A stretch of DNA of 64,000 bases from Sediminicola arcticus (GTDB lineage: Bacteria > Bacteroidota > Bacteroidia > Flavobacteriales > Flavobacteriaceae): assembly GCF_040566695.1 (NCBI RefSeq), contig NZ_JBEXAE010000008.1, positions 42,352-106,351 on the forward strand. The letters run 5' to 3'. Both the position numbers and the translations under genes were made by a program. This document shows, one piece after another, positions 31,964 to 40,666 of the stretch. The notes under the pieces are model-generated. The model was not told the DNA's origin, did no database searches, and worked only from the letters and a program-made list of their open reading frames with translations. The stretch's first letter is position 1. Each line of letters opens with the position of its first letter.

Positions 31964-34414
31964 ATGAAAAAAGTAATCTTGCTTTTTGCACTGCTTTTCT
32001 GTGGAGTAAACTCAGCGAATCATCTAAAACATCCAACAGATTTAAAAAATGGAGAAGTAAGCGGTGTCATTTTGGACCAAAATACAAAGCAACCCATACC
32101 CTATGCATCCATTGTTATTAAATCTCAAACTGATTTAATAACAATTACAGGAGGTATTTCCCAAGATGATGGTAGCTTCTTAATAGCAGAACTTCCAGAA
32201 GGAAACCTCCTGTTGGAAATACAATTTATAGGTTACAAATCTTTTTCCAAAATCATTATTATTACAAAGGACATCATAAAATTGGAATTGGGAACAATTT
32301 TCTTGGAAGAAGTAACGGAAGAACTCTCAGGAGTAGAGGTTGTGGGCGAACGCACTACAATTGAGCAAAAAATAGATAGAAAGGTAATCAATATAGGTAA
32401 GGATCTTACTACTACAGGAGCAACGGCTTCTGATATAATGAACAATATACCTTCTGTCAATATAGACCAACAAACAGGGGAACTTAGTCTTAGGGGCAAT
32501 TCCAACGTAAGGGTCATGGTAGATGGTAAATTATCCAATGTGCCAGTGGCCCAACTTTTGCGTCAGATTCCATCTACCTCTATAAAATCTATAGAATTGA
32601 TCACCAATCCTTCCGCCAAATACAATCCGGAGGGGATGAGCGGTATTATCAATATTGTACTTCATAAAAACTCCAATATTGGCTTTAACGGAACCCTAAG
32701 TACGGGATTAACGGTAGGTGTTGAGGCAAAATTTAATAGTTCCATCGATTTGAACTATCGCAATGGAAAATTTAATCTTTACGGAAATTACGGAAATAAC
32801 ATAGGGAAATATGTTAATGATGGGACCATATATAGAGTAGATGAAAATTCGGAGCAATTGTTCGATTTTTTCAACAACAATAAGTCCCACCTATATAAAT
32901 TGGGAGTTGATTTCTTTTTGAATGATAAAAACACCATTTCTTTTTTCACCAACCAAAACATGTTTGACGGCAAAGGAGAAGGCCTTACGGAAATATTATA
33001 TTATGACGCTAACTCCAGAAATTCTAAACAGTTTTTCAACAATGTCAATAAAAATTTAAGTGAGCAATATAATTTTGATTATAAACTGGATTTTAAAAAA
33101 GATGGGCACAACTTGGAACTCGAGGTAGATTACAACCATTTTAATGATACCGAAGTAGCCGATTTTAGGTCTATCGGTTCAGTGCAATTTCCTGATTACC
33201 AAGATTATGTGGATACCGAAAGGATACAGACCATTGCAAACTTAGATTATGTAAACCCTTTGGATTCAATTTCTAAATTGGAAGTAGGTATAGAGACGAG
33301 GATTTTTGAAACCAAAGTGGGGTATTCTTCCACAGGTTTATCCTTTAATAATAACGGGGATTTACGACCTACACCGGACACTGATTTTGTATATGGAATG
33401 GATATCTATTCTGCTTATGCCACCTTTGGTCAAAATTATGAGAAATGGTCCTATCAATTAGGGATAAGAGTGGAAGATGTAGAGGTAAAGGCAGACACTA
33501 ATACGGTCAGATCTTTTACCGATAAGTATACAGAAGTATATCCTTCTGGATTTTTGACGTATAGCCCGAGTGAAAAAAACCAATTTCAAATAAGTATAAG
33601 TAGGCGAGTGGATAGGCCTGGACTACAACAGGTAAATCCTATCCGAGAATGGTCCACCCCACTGATATCATCATTTGGAAATCCAAATCTAATACCACAA
33701 TTTACCAATTCCTATGAAGTGAACTATACGCGAAGATTGGAAAATGGAAGCATCACAAGTGGTTTGTTTTATAGGACCATCTCAGATGAAATAAATAGAG
33801 CTGTTTATGTAGATCCTCTAGATCTAAATAAATTGATTTTAACTCATGATAATTTTGATAACACCTCTGCTTACGGCATGGAGATTTCCTTAAATTTGAA
33901 GCCTGCCAAATGGTGGAGTATCAATGGCAGCTTTGATCTTTTCTCCCAAACACAAAGAGGTATTACAGAGCGTTTGTCCATAAATGATGGAACACCAGCA
34001 GAAGATAATATTATTGTTGAAAAGGTTTCTGTTGATAATTTAGCATGGAACCTTAGAATGAACAACAGTTTTAAAGCAACAGATAAGCTAACCTTCCAAT
34101 TATTTGGATTTTATAGGGGAGAAAACCAAAATATTCAGTTTTTGGTAAAACCCATGTATTTTATAAATACCGGAGCTCGTTATAGCTTCGCAGATGGGAA
34201 GGGAACATTTAGTCTTAATTTCAGCGATGTTTTTAATACTATGCGTTTTGCTTTCGAAGGCCAACGCCCATATCAGCAAATTGGTCAATTTAACTGGGAA
34301 AGTCAAAATGTCTATGCGGGACTGTCCTATCAATTTGGCAGCACAAAAAACAAATCCTCGAGCAGAAAAAGAAGAGATAACAATACCAAAGAAGGTGGCG
34401 GTGGAATATTTTAA
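31964..34414 (+). CDS. TonB-dependent receptor-type outer-membrane protein
   Basis: This 816-residue protein has a signal peptide (about 18 residues) and a carboxypeptidase-regulatory-like beta-sandwich domain (about 32-115). A plug domain follows (about 140-225, with Leu-Arg-Gly-Asn-Ser-Asn-Val-Arg-Val-Met-Val-Asp-Gly) and then a 22-strand barrel of the OMP_b-brl_3 type. The last 25 residues are an unusual polar, Ser/Arg/Lys/Gly-rich tail after the final barrel strand. No SusD gene is adjacent, so it is not a glycan SusCD pair. The cargo could be a peptide, a metal complex or something else. Confidence 0.87.
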   Translation: MKKVILLFALLFCGVNSANHLKHPTDLKNGEVSGVILDQNTKQPIPYASIVIKSQTDLITITGGISQDDGSFLIAELPEGNLLLEIQFIGYKSFSKIIIITKDIIKLELGTIFLEEVTEELSGVEVVGERTTIEQKIDRKVINIGKDLTTTGATASDIMNNIPSVNIDQQTGELSLRGNSNVRVMVDGKLSNVPVAQLLRQIPSTSIKSIELITNPSAKYNPEGMSGIINIVLHKNSNIGFNGTLSTGLTVGVEAKFNSSIDLNYRNGKFNLYGNYGNNIGKYVNDGTIYRVDENSEQLFDFFNNNKSHLYKLGVDFFLNDKNTISFFTNQNMFDGKGEGLTEILYYDANSRNSKQFFNNVNKNLSEQYNFDYKLDFKKDGHNLELEVDYNHFNDTEVADFRSIGSVQFPDYQDYVDTERIQTIANLDYVNPLDSISKLEVGIETRIFETKVGYSSTGLSFNNNGDLRPTPDTDFVYGMDIYSAYATFGQNYEKWSYQLGIRVEDVEVKADTNTVRSFTDKYTEVYPSGFLTYSPSEKNQFQISISRRVDRPGLQQVNPIREWSTPLISSFGNPNLIPQFTNSYEVNYTRRLENGSITSGLFYRTISDEINRAVYVDPLDLNKLILTHDNFDNTSAYGMEISLNLKPAKWWSINGSFDLFSQTQRGITERLSINDGTPAEDNIIVEKVSVDNLAWNLRMNNSFKATDKLTFQLFGFYRGENQNIQFLVKPMYFINTGARYSFADGKGTFSLNFSDVFNTMRFAFEGQRPYQQIGQFNWESQNVYAGLSYQFGSTKNKSSSRKRRDNNTKEGGGGIF

Positions 34415-34469
34415 AGGGTAGCTATGGGAACATTTTGGTTGGTTATGTTCCTAAGTGACCCTGATTGAT

Positions 34470-34499
34470 AAATCCCTAGTGCAATTGCACTAGGGATTT
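34470..34499. terminator. Perfect palindrome, bidirectional terminator
   Basis: AAATCCCTAGTGCAA is directly followed by its exact reverse complement TTGCACTAGGGATTT. It separates the convergent TonB receptor and KAS III genes. Confidence 0.7.
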
Positions 34500-34509
34500 A
34501 TATGTTTTA

Positions 34510-35517
34510 CTACCATTTTATTATGACACTGCCCCAAGTAAACCCGCTACCAAACGCGGCAAGGACGACAACATCACCCTCTTTGATCTTCCCTTTCTCC
34601 CAAGCTTCTGTTAAGGCAATAGGTATGGAAGCTGCTGTGGTATTCCCATATTTCATAATATTATTATAAACCTGGTCATCAGATAATCCGAACTTCTTTT
34701 GAATAAACTGGGAAATCCGAAGGTTCGCTTGGTGGGGCACCAACAAATCTATATCAGAAGCTTTAAGATTATTTTTTTCAAGTCCCTCATTGATTACTTC
34801 ACTAAAACGCACTACGGCATTTTTAAAAACGAACTGTCCATTCATATATGGAAAATAAGACTCATCATTAGGGTCATTATCAGCAAGGATATCATTTACC
34901 CAACGCTTGCCCATTCCTGGGGCTATTAATGACAGTTCTTCGGCATGTTGACCTTCTGAATGAAGGTGTGTGGATAGTATTCCCTTTGAGGCATCCTCTT
35001 CCCTACTGATGATTGCAGCTCCTGCCCCATCACCAAAAATTACAGAAACACCCCTTCCTCGGGTAGTCATATCCAAACCGTGGGAATGCAGTTCAGAACC
35101 AATAACCAACACATTCTTGTACATACCAGTTTTTATGTACTGATCTGCAACGGATATGGCATAAACAAATCCTGAACATTGGTTACGCACGTCCAACGCT
35201 CCTACTGTTTTAATATCTAGGTCCCGTTGTACTAATACTCCTGGGCCAGGAAAATAGTAATCTGGACTTAGCGTAGCAAAAATGATGAAATCTATATCAT
35301 CCTTATCTATTCCAGCCCTTTCAATTGCGATCTTGGCCGCTTTTACACCCATAGAAGTGGTCGTATCCTCTCCTTTAACAACATGCCTGCGCTCTTGTAT
35401 TCCTGTCCGCTCTTGAATCCAAGCGTCATTGGTTTCCATTAGCTTAGAAAGATCATCATTGGTAACCACGTTTTCTGGCACAAAGTACCCTAATCCTATA
35501 ATCTTTGAATTGTACAT
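34510..35517 (-). CDS. Beta-ketoacyl-ACP synthase III (FabH-like)
   Basis: This 335-residue thiolase-fold enzyme has the KAS III catalytic triad: Cys114 (Asn-Gln-Cys-Ser-Gly-Phe), His262 (Val-Pro-His-Gln-Ala-Asn) and Asn292 (Tyr-Gly-Asn-Thr-Thr-Ala). Enzymes of this type condense an acyl-CoA with malonyl-ACP. It contains an Asp-Asn-Asp-Pro-Asn-Asp insertion (about 213-218) not in E. coli FabH. The usual fabH neighbours (plsX, rpmF) are absent here, so it may be a second, specialised copy. It is monocistronic. Confidence 0.88.
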   Translation of the reverse strand: MYNSKIIGLGYFVPENVVTNDDLSKLMETNDAWIQERTGIQERRHVVKGEDTTTSMGVKAAKIAIERAGIDKDDIDFIIFATLSPDYYFPGPGVLVQRDLDIKTVGALDVRNQCSGFVYAISVADQYIKTGMYKNVLVIGSELHSHGLDMTTRGRGVSVIFGDGAGAAIISREEDASKGILSTHLHSEGQHAEELSLIAPGMGKRWVNDILADNDPNDESYFPYMNGQFVFKNAVVRFSEVINEGLEKNNLKASDIDLLVPHQANLRISQFIQKKFGLSDDQVYNNIMKYGNTTAASIPIALTEAWEKGKIKEGDVVVLAAFGSGFTWGSVIIKW

Positions 35518-35792
35518 TTTAAGTTTATTAGTTTTCAGGAAATATGAAACTTTTCAATATCTCCTGGTCAATATAATAAAGAATGATGGTATTACATCTA
35601 AAAGACAAAAATAAAATAAAGTCCCTTAAAATTTGCATTATTACGCAAATCTCATCCAGTAATTTATCTACATTACTTCATTTTAACTTTTTTACAACAT
35701 TTTAAGGAATTGTATTTGAGTAAATTGTCCAACAAATTAATGGGTATACTATCGTTATTCACTTTTTTAATACCAACCTAAAACTTTATTTC

Positions 35793-38240
35793 ATGAAAAA
35801 ATTATTACCCTTATTTCTCATATTCCTAGTTTTTTGGGGATATTCTCAAGAAAGCCTCACGTATCAAAAACCTTCTAAGGAAATCTTAAATTTAGTTGAC
35901 GCCCCAATGGCTCCAACCGTTCTCATTACCGACAATGGTAATCACATGGTTATGCTGTACAGGGACGCTTATAAGACTATCGAAGAGCTTTCGGAGGACG
36001 AATTAAGACTAGCGGGACTCCGTATTAATCCAAAAACAAATATTGGTAGCCGCACCAATTACTACAATAACATTAAAATAAAGGCTACTACTGCTTCTCA
36101 GGAAATTCAAGTTAGCGGACTTCCTGAAAACCCAAGGCTGGCAAATTTTAGTTGGTCTCCAGACCAATCCAAGATTGCAGTAACCAACACCACAACAACC
36201 GGTGTAGAGGTATGGGTCTTGGATGTGGAAGAGTCCTCGGTAAAAAAACTTACCGAAGCCAATGTAAACGCAAATATGGGAGATGTACTCAACTGGTTCA
36301 AGGATGGTAATTCTATTTTGGTTAAAATGTTGCCCTCAGCTAGGAAAGCATTGATTAATGTAAGCGAGGCCATACCTGCGGGACCCACCGTCTCTTCTAA
36401 TGATGGTAAAAAGGCTCAAAATAGAACCTATCAAGATTTGTTGAAAAATCCGAATGACGAATTTAATTTTGAACAGCTGGCATTATCAGAATTGCATAAG
36501 ATAGATCTAAACGGAAATTCCTCTATATGGAAAGGTCAAGACATGTACAGTTCTTTGAGTTTCTCTCCAGATGGTTCTTATATTATGGCCGTGACTATAG
36601 ATAGACCCTTTTCATATTTGGTTCCATATAACAGATTCCCTTCTATCACAACCATTTACAAAAATGATGGAAGCCTGGTACAACAAGTACTAAAAGTGCC
36701 CTTGATAGAGGATCTGCCCCAAGGGTTTATGGCAGAACGCACAGGGATGAGAGATATCAGTTGGAGAAGCGACAAACCTTCCACGCTAATCTATGCGCAA
36801 GTATTGGATGGAGGTGATCCTGAAATCGAAGTAGCCTTTAGGGACGAGGTATTTCAATTGGAGGCCCCTTTTAAGGGAGAGGGCAAAAGTATCCTCAAGA
36901 CCATCAACAGATTTGCAAGCATACAGTGGGGTAACGATGGCATAGCTATTGCCTATGATCGCTGGTGGAATACTAGGAATACAAAGACCTATGTTTTCAA
37001 TCCTTCCAATCCCTCTGAAAAGCCAAAAATAATTTCAGATCGCAATTACCAAGACGTTTATAACGATCCAGGTGAATTTGTAACTACTAAAAATGAATAT
37101 AGTGTTAATGTCCTGGCCTTAGACGGCAAGAACAATGCTTTTCTGATGGGAGATGGATTTTCTGAAAAAGGACAATTCCCCTTCATTGACAAGATCAATT
37201 TGGTTTCTCAAGAAACCTTGCGTCTTTTCCAATCTACTCTTACAGACAAAAAAGAAACTTTAGTAGAATACCACCCAGAAAAGGACCAGCTTTTAGTTCG
37301 CATTGAATCCAAAAGCGAATATCCAAATTACTACTACAAAAATTTGATACGCAAAAAGGCACCACAACAGCTTACCTTTTTTGAAAATCCCTTTAAAAGT
37401 ATCCAAAATGTAAATAAGGAGGTCATTACCTATAAAAGGGAAGATGGCCTGGAATTAACGGGTACCTTATATTTACCCGTGGGCTATGACAAGGTAAAAA
37501 AAGAAAAATTACCTATGATTTTGTGGGCCTATCCAAGAGAATTTAAGGATAAAAATAGCGCCTCCCAAAATACTCAAAATCCGAACGAGTTTACCTATCC
37601 TAGCTGGGGCTCACCTATTTATTGGGTCACAAAAGGCTACGTGGTATTGGATGATGCCGCCTTCCCAATTATTGGTGAGGGAGATGCACAGCCAAATGAT
37701 ACGTTTAGGAAACAATTGGTAGCCAATGCAAAGGCTGCAATTGATGCCGTAGACGCCAAAGGATATATAGACAGAAAAAGAGTGGCTGTTGGCGGACACA
37801 GTTACGGTGCCTTTATGGTGGCTAACCTACTTTCCCATTCCGATCTTTTTGCTGCAGGGATTGCAAGAAGTGGCGCCTACAATAGAACGCTTACTCCTTT
37901 TGGATTCCAAAGCGAAGAACGAAACTACTGGGAAGCACCTGAAGTCTATTACACCATGTCACCCTTTATGCATGCCGATAAAATGAAAACTCCATTATTA
38001 TTAACCCATGGGGAAGCTGATAATAATTCTGGAACATACCCAATGCAGAGTGAACGTTATTTTAATGCCCTAAAAGGTTTAGGAGCAACGGTTAGATTGG
38101 TCATGTTTCCAAAGGAAAGTCATGGCTATAGGGCCAAAGAAAGTATTTTGCACTTGCTTTGGGAACAAGACCAATGGCTAGAGAAATACGTAAAACAAAA
38201 AGAAGAAATTATAGACGCCCCTTTGATGGGTAAAGATTAA
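35793..38240 (+). CDS. S9 serine peptidase resembling glutamyl endopeptidase
   Basis: This 815-residue secreted protein (signal peptide about 19 residues) has a beta-propeller-like N-terminal half and a C-terminal alpha/beta-hydrolase domain. The catalytic residues are Ser near 670 (Gly-Gly-His-Ser-Tyr-Gly-Ala-Phe-Met), Asp near 743 (His-Gly-Glu-Ala-Asp-Asn-Asn) and His near 777 (Glu-Ser-His-Gly-Tyr). The segment Ala-Arg-Ser-Gly-Ala-Tyr-Asn-Arg-Thr-Leu-Thr-Pro-Phe-Gly-Phe-Gln is shared with plant chloroplast glutamyl endopeptidases, as I recall them, which places it in that S9 branch. It probably degrades peptides in the periplasm. Confidence 0.87.
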   Translation: MKKLLPLFLIFLVFWGYSQESLTYQKPSKEILNLVDAPMAPTVLITDNGNHMVMLYRDAYKTIEELSEDELRLAGLRINPKTNIGSRTNYYNNIKIKATTASQEIQVSGLPENPRLANFSWSPDQSKIAVTNTTTTGVEVWVLDVEESSVKKLTEANVNANMGDVLNWFKDGNSILVKMLPSARKALINVSEAIPAGPTVSSNDGKKAQNRTYQDLLKNPNDEFNFEQLALSELHKIDLNGNSSIWKGQDMYSSLSFSPDGSYIMAVTIDRPFSYLVPYNRFPSITTIYKNDGSLVQQVLKVPLIEDLPQGFMAERTGMRDISWRSDKPSTLIYAQVLDGGDPEIEVAFRDEVFQLEAPFKGEGKSILKTINRFASIQWGNDGIAIAYDRWWNTRNTKTYVFNPSNPSEKPKIISDRNYQDVYNDPGEFVTTKNEYSVNVLALDGKNNAFLMGDGFSEKGQFPFIDKINLVSQETLRLFQSTLTDKKETLVEYHPEKDQLLVRIESKSEYPNYYYKNLIRKKAPQQLTFFENPFKSIQNVNKEVITYKREDGLELTGTLYLPVGYDKVKKEKLPMILWAYPREFKDKNSASQNTQNPNEFTYPSWGSPIYWVTKGYVVLDDAAFPIIGEGDAQPNDTFRKQLVANAKAAIDAVDAKGYIDRKRVAVGGHSYGAFMVANLLSHSDLFAAGIARSGAYNRTLTPFGFQSEERNYWEAPEVYYTMSPFMHADKMKTPLLLTHGEADNNSGTYPMQSERYFNALKGLGATVRLVMFPKESHGYRAKESILHLLWEQDQWLEKYVKQKEEIIDAPLMGKD

Positions 38241-38275
38241 AAAAAAGCCCCAAAATATTTCGGGGCTTTTTTTAA
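38241..38275. terminator. Bidirectional terminator
   Basis: AAAAAAGCCCC pairs with GGGGCTTTTTT over a 10-base loop, between the convergent S9 peptidase and ABC1-kinase genes. It overlaps the last codons of the kinase gene. Confidence 0.8.
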
Positions 38276-39579
38276 ATGTATTGTCTAAAATCATTGACCA
38301 CTACCTTGGCCTTGAGATCATGAAGTAAATTGTACAAACCGAAAAAGGTCCTATTTAAATATAAGAAATGTTTGGAACCGCGGTTGCCATTCATTTTCCT
38401 TATCTGGGGATCCTTTGAATAACGCTCACTTAAATTAGCGATTTTACTCCAAAATTCATCTGCACCAAAATCAAAATTATCCTCGTTAAATGGAGTTGTA
38501 AAAATGGTAAGCAGTTCCTTGAATAGAGCCTTGAAAAATTTCAACTCCTCCGGAGAATCGGCCTCCGATAATATTTCCAATTCATAGAGCTTCTCCATAA
38601 ATATAGCATCATTCTCTATATTTTCTTTTTTGGCAAGCTCAAAATAAGGTATATAAAATTCGTCAGGTAATTCTTTGATACATCCAAAATCTATGGCTAT
38701 CAAAGTTTCCTTTTCACTGACCAAAAAATTACCAGGATGTGGATCTGCGTGTACCTTTTTTAAGCCATGAATTTGAAACATATAAAAATCCCATAGCGCT
38801 TGTCCTAGCTTGTTCCCTAAACGTTCGTCGAAATCAGTTTTTGCAAATTCACTAAGGTGTTTCCCGTTCATCCAGTCCATTGTAAGGATACGCTCACTAG
38901 ACAGTTCTTCATAATATTTAGGAAACTCCATATTTGGTATTTCGCTACAGGCCTCCGTAATTTCTTTACTATGTTTTAATTCCAATATGTAATTGGTCTC
39001 TTCTATCAACTTGTTTTCTACTTCCTTGAAGAATTTATCAGAATCTTTTCCTTTTAAGTTGAACATTCTAATAGCTACCGGCTTCACCAGTGCCAAATCA
39101 CTGCTAATACTTTCAGCAACCCCTGGATATTGAATTTTGACTGCTAATTTCTTACCGTCCTTTTCAGCCCTATGTACCTGACCAATGCTAGCAGCGTTAA
39201 TGGAATCCTTTTCAAATTCGTCAAAAATTTCTTCAGGGTATTTCCCAAGGTATTTTTTAAACGTTTTTCGTACTAGTGGAGCTGATAATGGGGGAACAGA
39301 AAATTGTGATAAAGAGAATTTCTCTACATAAGCGCTCGGCAAAAGGCTTTTCTCCATGCTTAACATTTGGGCAACCTTTAATGCACTACCCTTTAAGCTC
39401 TTTAAACCATCATAAATATCACCTGCATTATCTTCATTAAGCTCATCCTTGGTCATTGTAGGGTCTACCAATTTCTTACCGTAATATTTCATGTAGTTTC
39501 CCCCAACTTTGACGCCGGTTGTAACTAATTTGCCAGCTCTTTCTATTTTCCCAGTGGGAATTCTATCTAATGTTTTCAT
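38272..39579 (-). CDS. ABC1/UbiB-family atypical kinase
   Basis: This 435-residue protein has the ABC1 (AarF/UbiB/ADCK) motifs: a Leu-Lys-Val-Ala-Gln-Met N-terminal helix, Ala-Ser-Ile-Gly-Gln-Val-His, Ala-Val-Lys-Ile-Gln-Tyr-Pro-Gly (nucleotide lysine), His-Ala-Asp-Pro-His-Pro-Gly-Asn and Ile-Asp-Phe-Gly. UbiB-like proteins support quinone biosynthesis or lipid handling, mainly by ATPase activity. No clear transmembrane tail is present, unlike UbiB proper. It lies 67 bases downstream of the tetR gene on the same strand, a pairing I recall from other flavobacteria. Confidence 0.87.
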   Translation of the reverse strand: MKTLDRIPTGKIERAGKLVTTGVKVGGNYMKYYGKKLVDPTMTKDELNEDNAGDIYDGLKSLKGSALKVAQMLSMEKSLLPSAYVEKFSLSQFSVPPLSAPLVRKTFKKYLGKYPEEIFDEFEKDSINAASIGQVHRAEKDGKKLAVKIQYPGVAESISSDLALVKPVAIRMFNLKGKDSDKFFKEVENKLIEETNYILELKHSKEITEACSEIPNMEFPKYYEELSSERILTMDWMNGKHLSEFAKTDFDERLGNKLGQALWDFYMFQIHGLKKVHADPHPGNFLVSEKETLIAIDFGCIKELPDEFYIPYFELAKKENIENDAIFMEKLYELEILSEADSPEELKFFKALFKELLTIFTTPFNEDNFDFGADEFWSKIANLSERYSKDPQIRKMNGNRGSKHFLYLNRTFFGLYNLLHDLKAKVVVNDFRQYI

Positions 39580-39646
39580 GCAATGCGATTTTTCGACCTT
39601 TTGAGGCCTAAGGGTTTAGAAGCACAATATAGTATTCAGAGGTTAA

Positions 39647-40306
39647 CTAAGAAAAGTTCTCTTTGTACAAGAATTTTCCAAAATCCAAGATGCTTTCTAA
39701 TGGCGTATTATCAAAAAGATCGAAAATTGTGGTAACTGATTTTTCAATGGCTAAATCTGTTTTTTCAAATGCCGGTGAAGAATCATTCATCCAAAATTTT
39801 AAAAGAAACATAAACTGCAACCATGCACCCTCAGAAAATAATTTAGGAGGATGTTGGGTTAGTTTAGAAGATTTGTTTGCATTACCCTCTTCTATCAAAT
39901 CAGTTGCGAACGATTTTATATTCTGACGGAGCCCCTTAAGTTGTTCCATATTCTTGAGCATATTCTGGTTTTCATTCAATGAAAACAACACATAACTTCT
40001 ATTGAGGGTCACTAATTCAAAAAATGTAAAAAAGAAGGTAAGCATCTTATCCTTATTTGAAAAAGAATTATACGCTTCATTTTTATTGATCAATGCTTCG
40101 GTATTGGTATAAAAAGTGTTCCAAATAGCCTTTTGCAAGCCATCTACCGATCCAAAAAAATTATAAAATTCTTCCTCCTTTATCTTATTGGCTTTACAAA
40201 ATTTATAGATTGACTTAGGGACTTCTTCATGCTCTAATACGTAATCCATATAAGCACCTATAATGGCATCTTCCGTTACTTTTTTAGTATTTGCTTTAGC
40301 TGGCAT
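39647..40306 (-). CDS. TetR-family transcriptional regulator
   Basis: This 219-residue protein has an N-terminal helix-turn-helix region (about 10-55; Ser-Ile-Tyr-Lys-Phe-Cys-Lys-Ala-Asn-Lys-Ile-Lys-Glu-Glu-Glu-Phe-Tyr-Asn-Phe-Phe) and a helical ligand domain. The ligand is unknown. A perfect 8-base inverted repeat lies 42 bases upstream and is the best candidate operator, suggesting autorepression together with the downstream ABC1 kinase. Confidence 0.82.
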   Translation of the reverse strand: MPAKANTKKVTEDAIIGAYMDYVLEHEEVPKSIYKFCKANKIKEEEFYNFFGSVDGLQKAIWNTFYTNTEALINKNEAYNSFSNKDKMLTFFFTFFELVTLNRSYVLFSLNENQNMLKNMEQLKGLRQNIKSFATDLIEEGNANKSSKLTQHPPKLFSEGAWLQFMFLLKFWMNDSSPAFEKTDLAIEKSVTTIFDLFDNTPLESILDFGKFLYKENFS

Positions 40307-40347
40307 AACAATCTTATTTTGTTGATGTAAAAATACAATTATCTAAA

Positions 40348-40370
40348 CATAAATGTGTTAAACATTTATG
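40348..40370. promoter_or_regulatory. Candidate TetR operator
   Basis: CATAAATG-TGTTAAA-CATTTATG is a perfect 8-base inverted repeat with a 7-base spacer, placed in the promoter region of the tetR gene. The geometry suits a dimeric TetR regulator. Binding is inferred, not shown. Confidence 0.55.
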
Positions 40371-40389
40371 AAATGATTAAAGCACACAA

Positions 40390-40424
40390 AAAAAGCGTGT
40401 TTTTAAAAACACGCTTTTTAAACA
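40390..40424. terminator. Orphan perfect-palindrome terminator
   Basis: AAAAAGCGTGTTTTT is followed at once by its reverse complement AAAAACACGCTTTTT. It lies between two divergent genes, so neither needs it; it may close an unannotated transcript on either strand. Confidence 0.6.
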
Positions 40425-40585
40425 ACCTAACCAATAAATAAACAAACTTGTCACAGAAATAATTCTTTTTCATAGCATTTCTTTCCTGCAACATAACAAA
40501 TATAAGTATTGTTTAGTTATATGGGCAAATAATTAAACAAAATAATATGTTAATGTTTTTAGGAAGCTATGTGTTTCCGTGGCAA

Positions 40586-40632
40586 TATGTCAGTTTGTCA
40601 CTAAAGCAAAGTATGGTATTTTTTTTGACATA
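40586..40632 (+). promoter_or_regulatory. TGTCA repeats upstream of htpG
   Basis: TATGTCA (40586-40592) and TTTGTCA (40594-40600) are followed by TGACATA (40626-40632), the exact reverse complement of the first. The set lies 35-80 bases before the htpG start. A stress-response control site is an inference. Confidence 0.35.
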
Positions 40633-40666
40633 GTATTAATTATAAAATTAAAAACTATTTCAAAAT

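Larger units (their letters stand above)
40307..40666. other. Divergent intergenic region between tetR and htpG
   Basis: No gene is seen in this 360-base region. It holds a TetR-type operator candidate (40348-40370), an orphan perfect-palindrome terminator (40390-40419) and TGTCA/TGACA repeats ahead of htpG (40586-40632). Confidence 0.6.
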
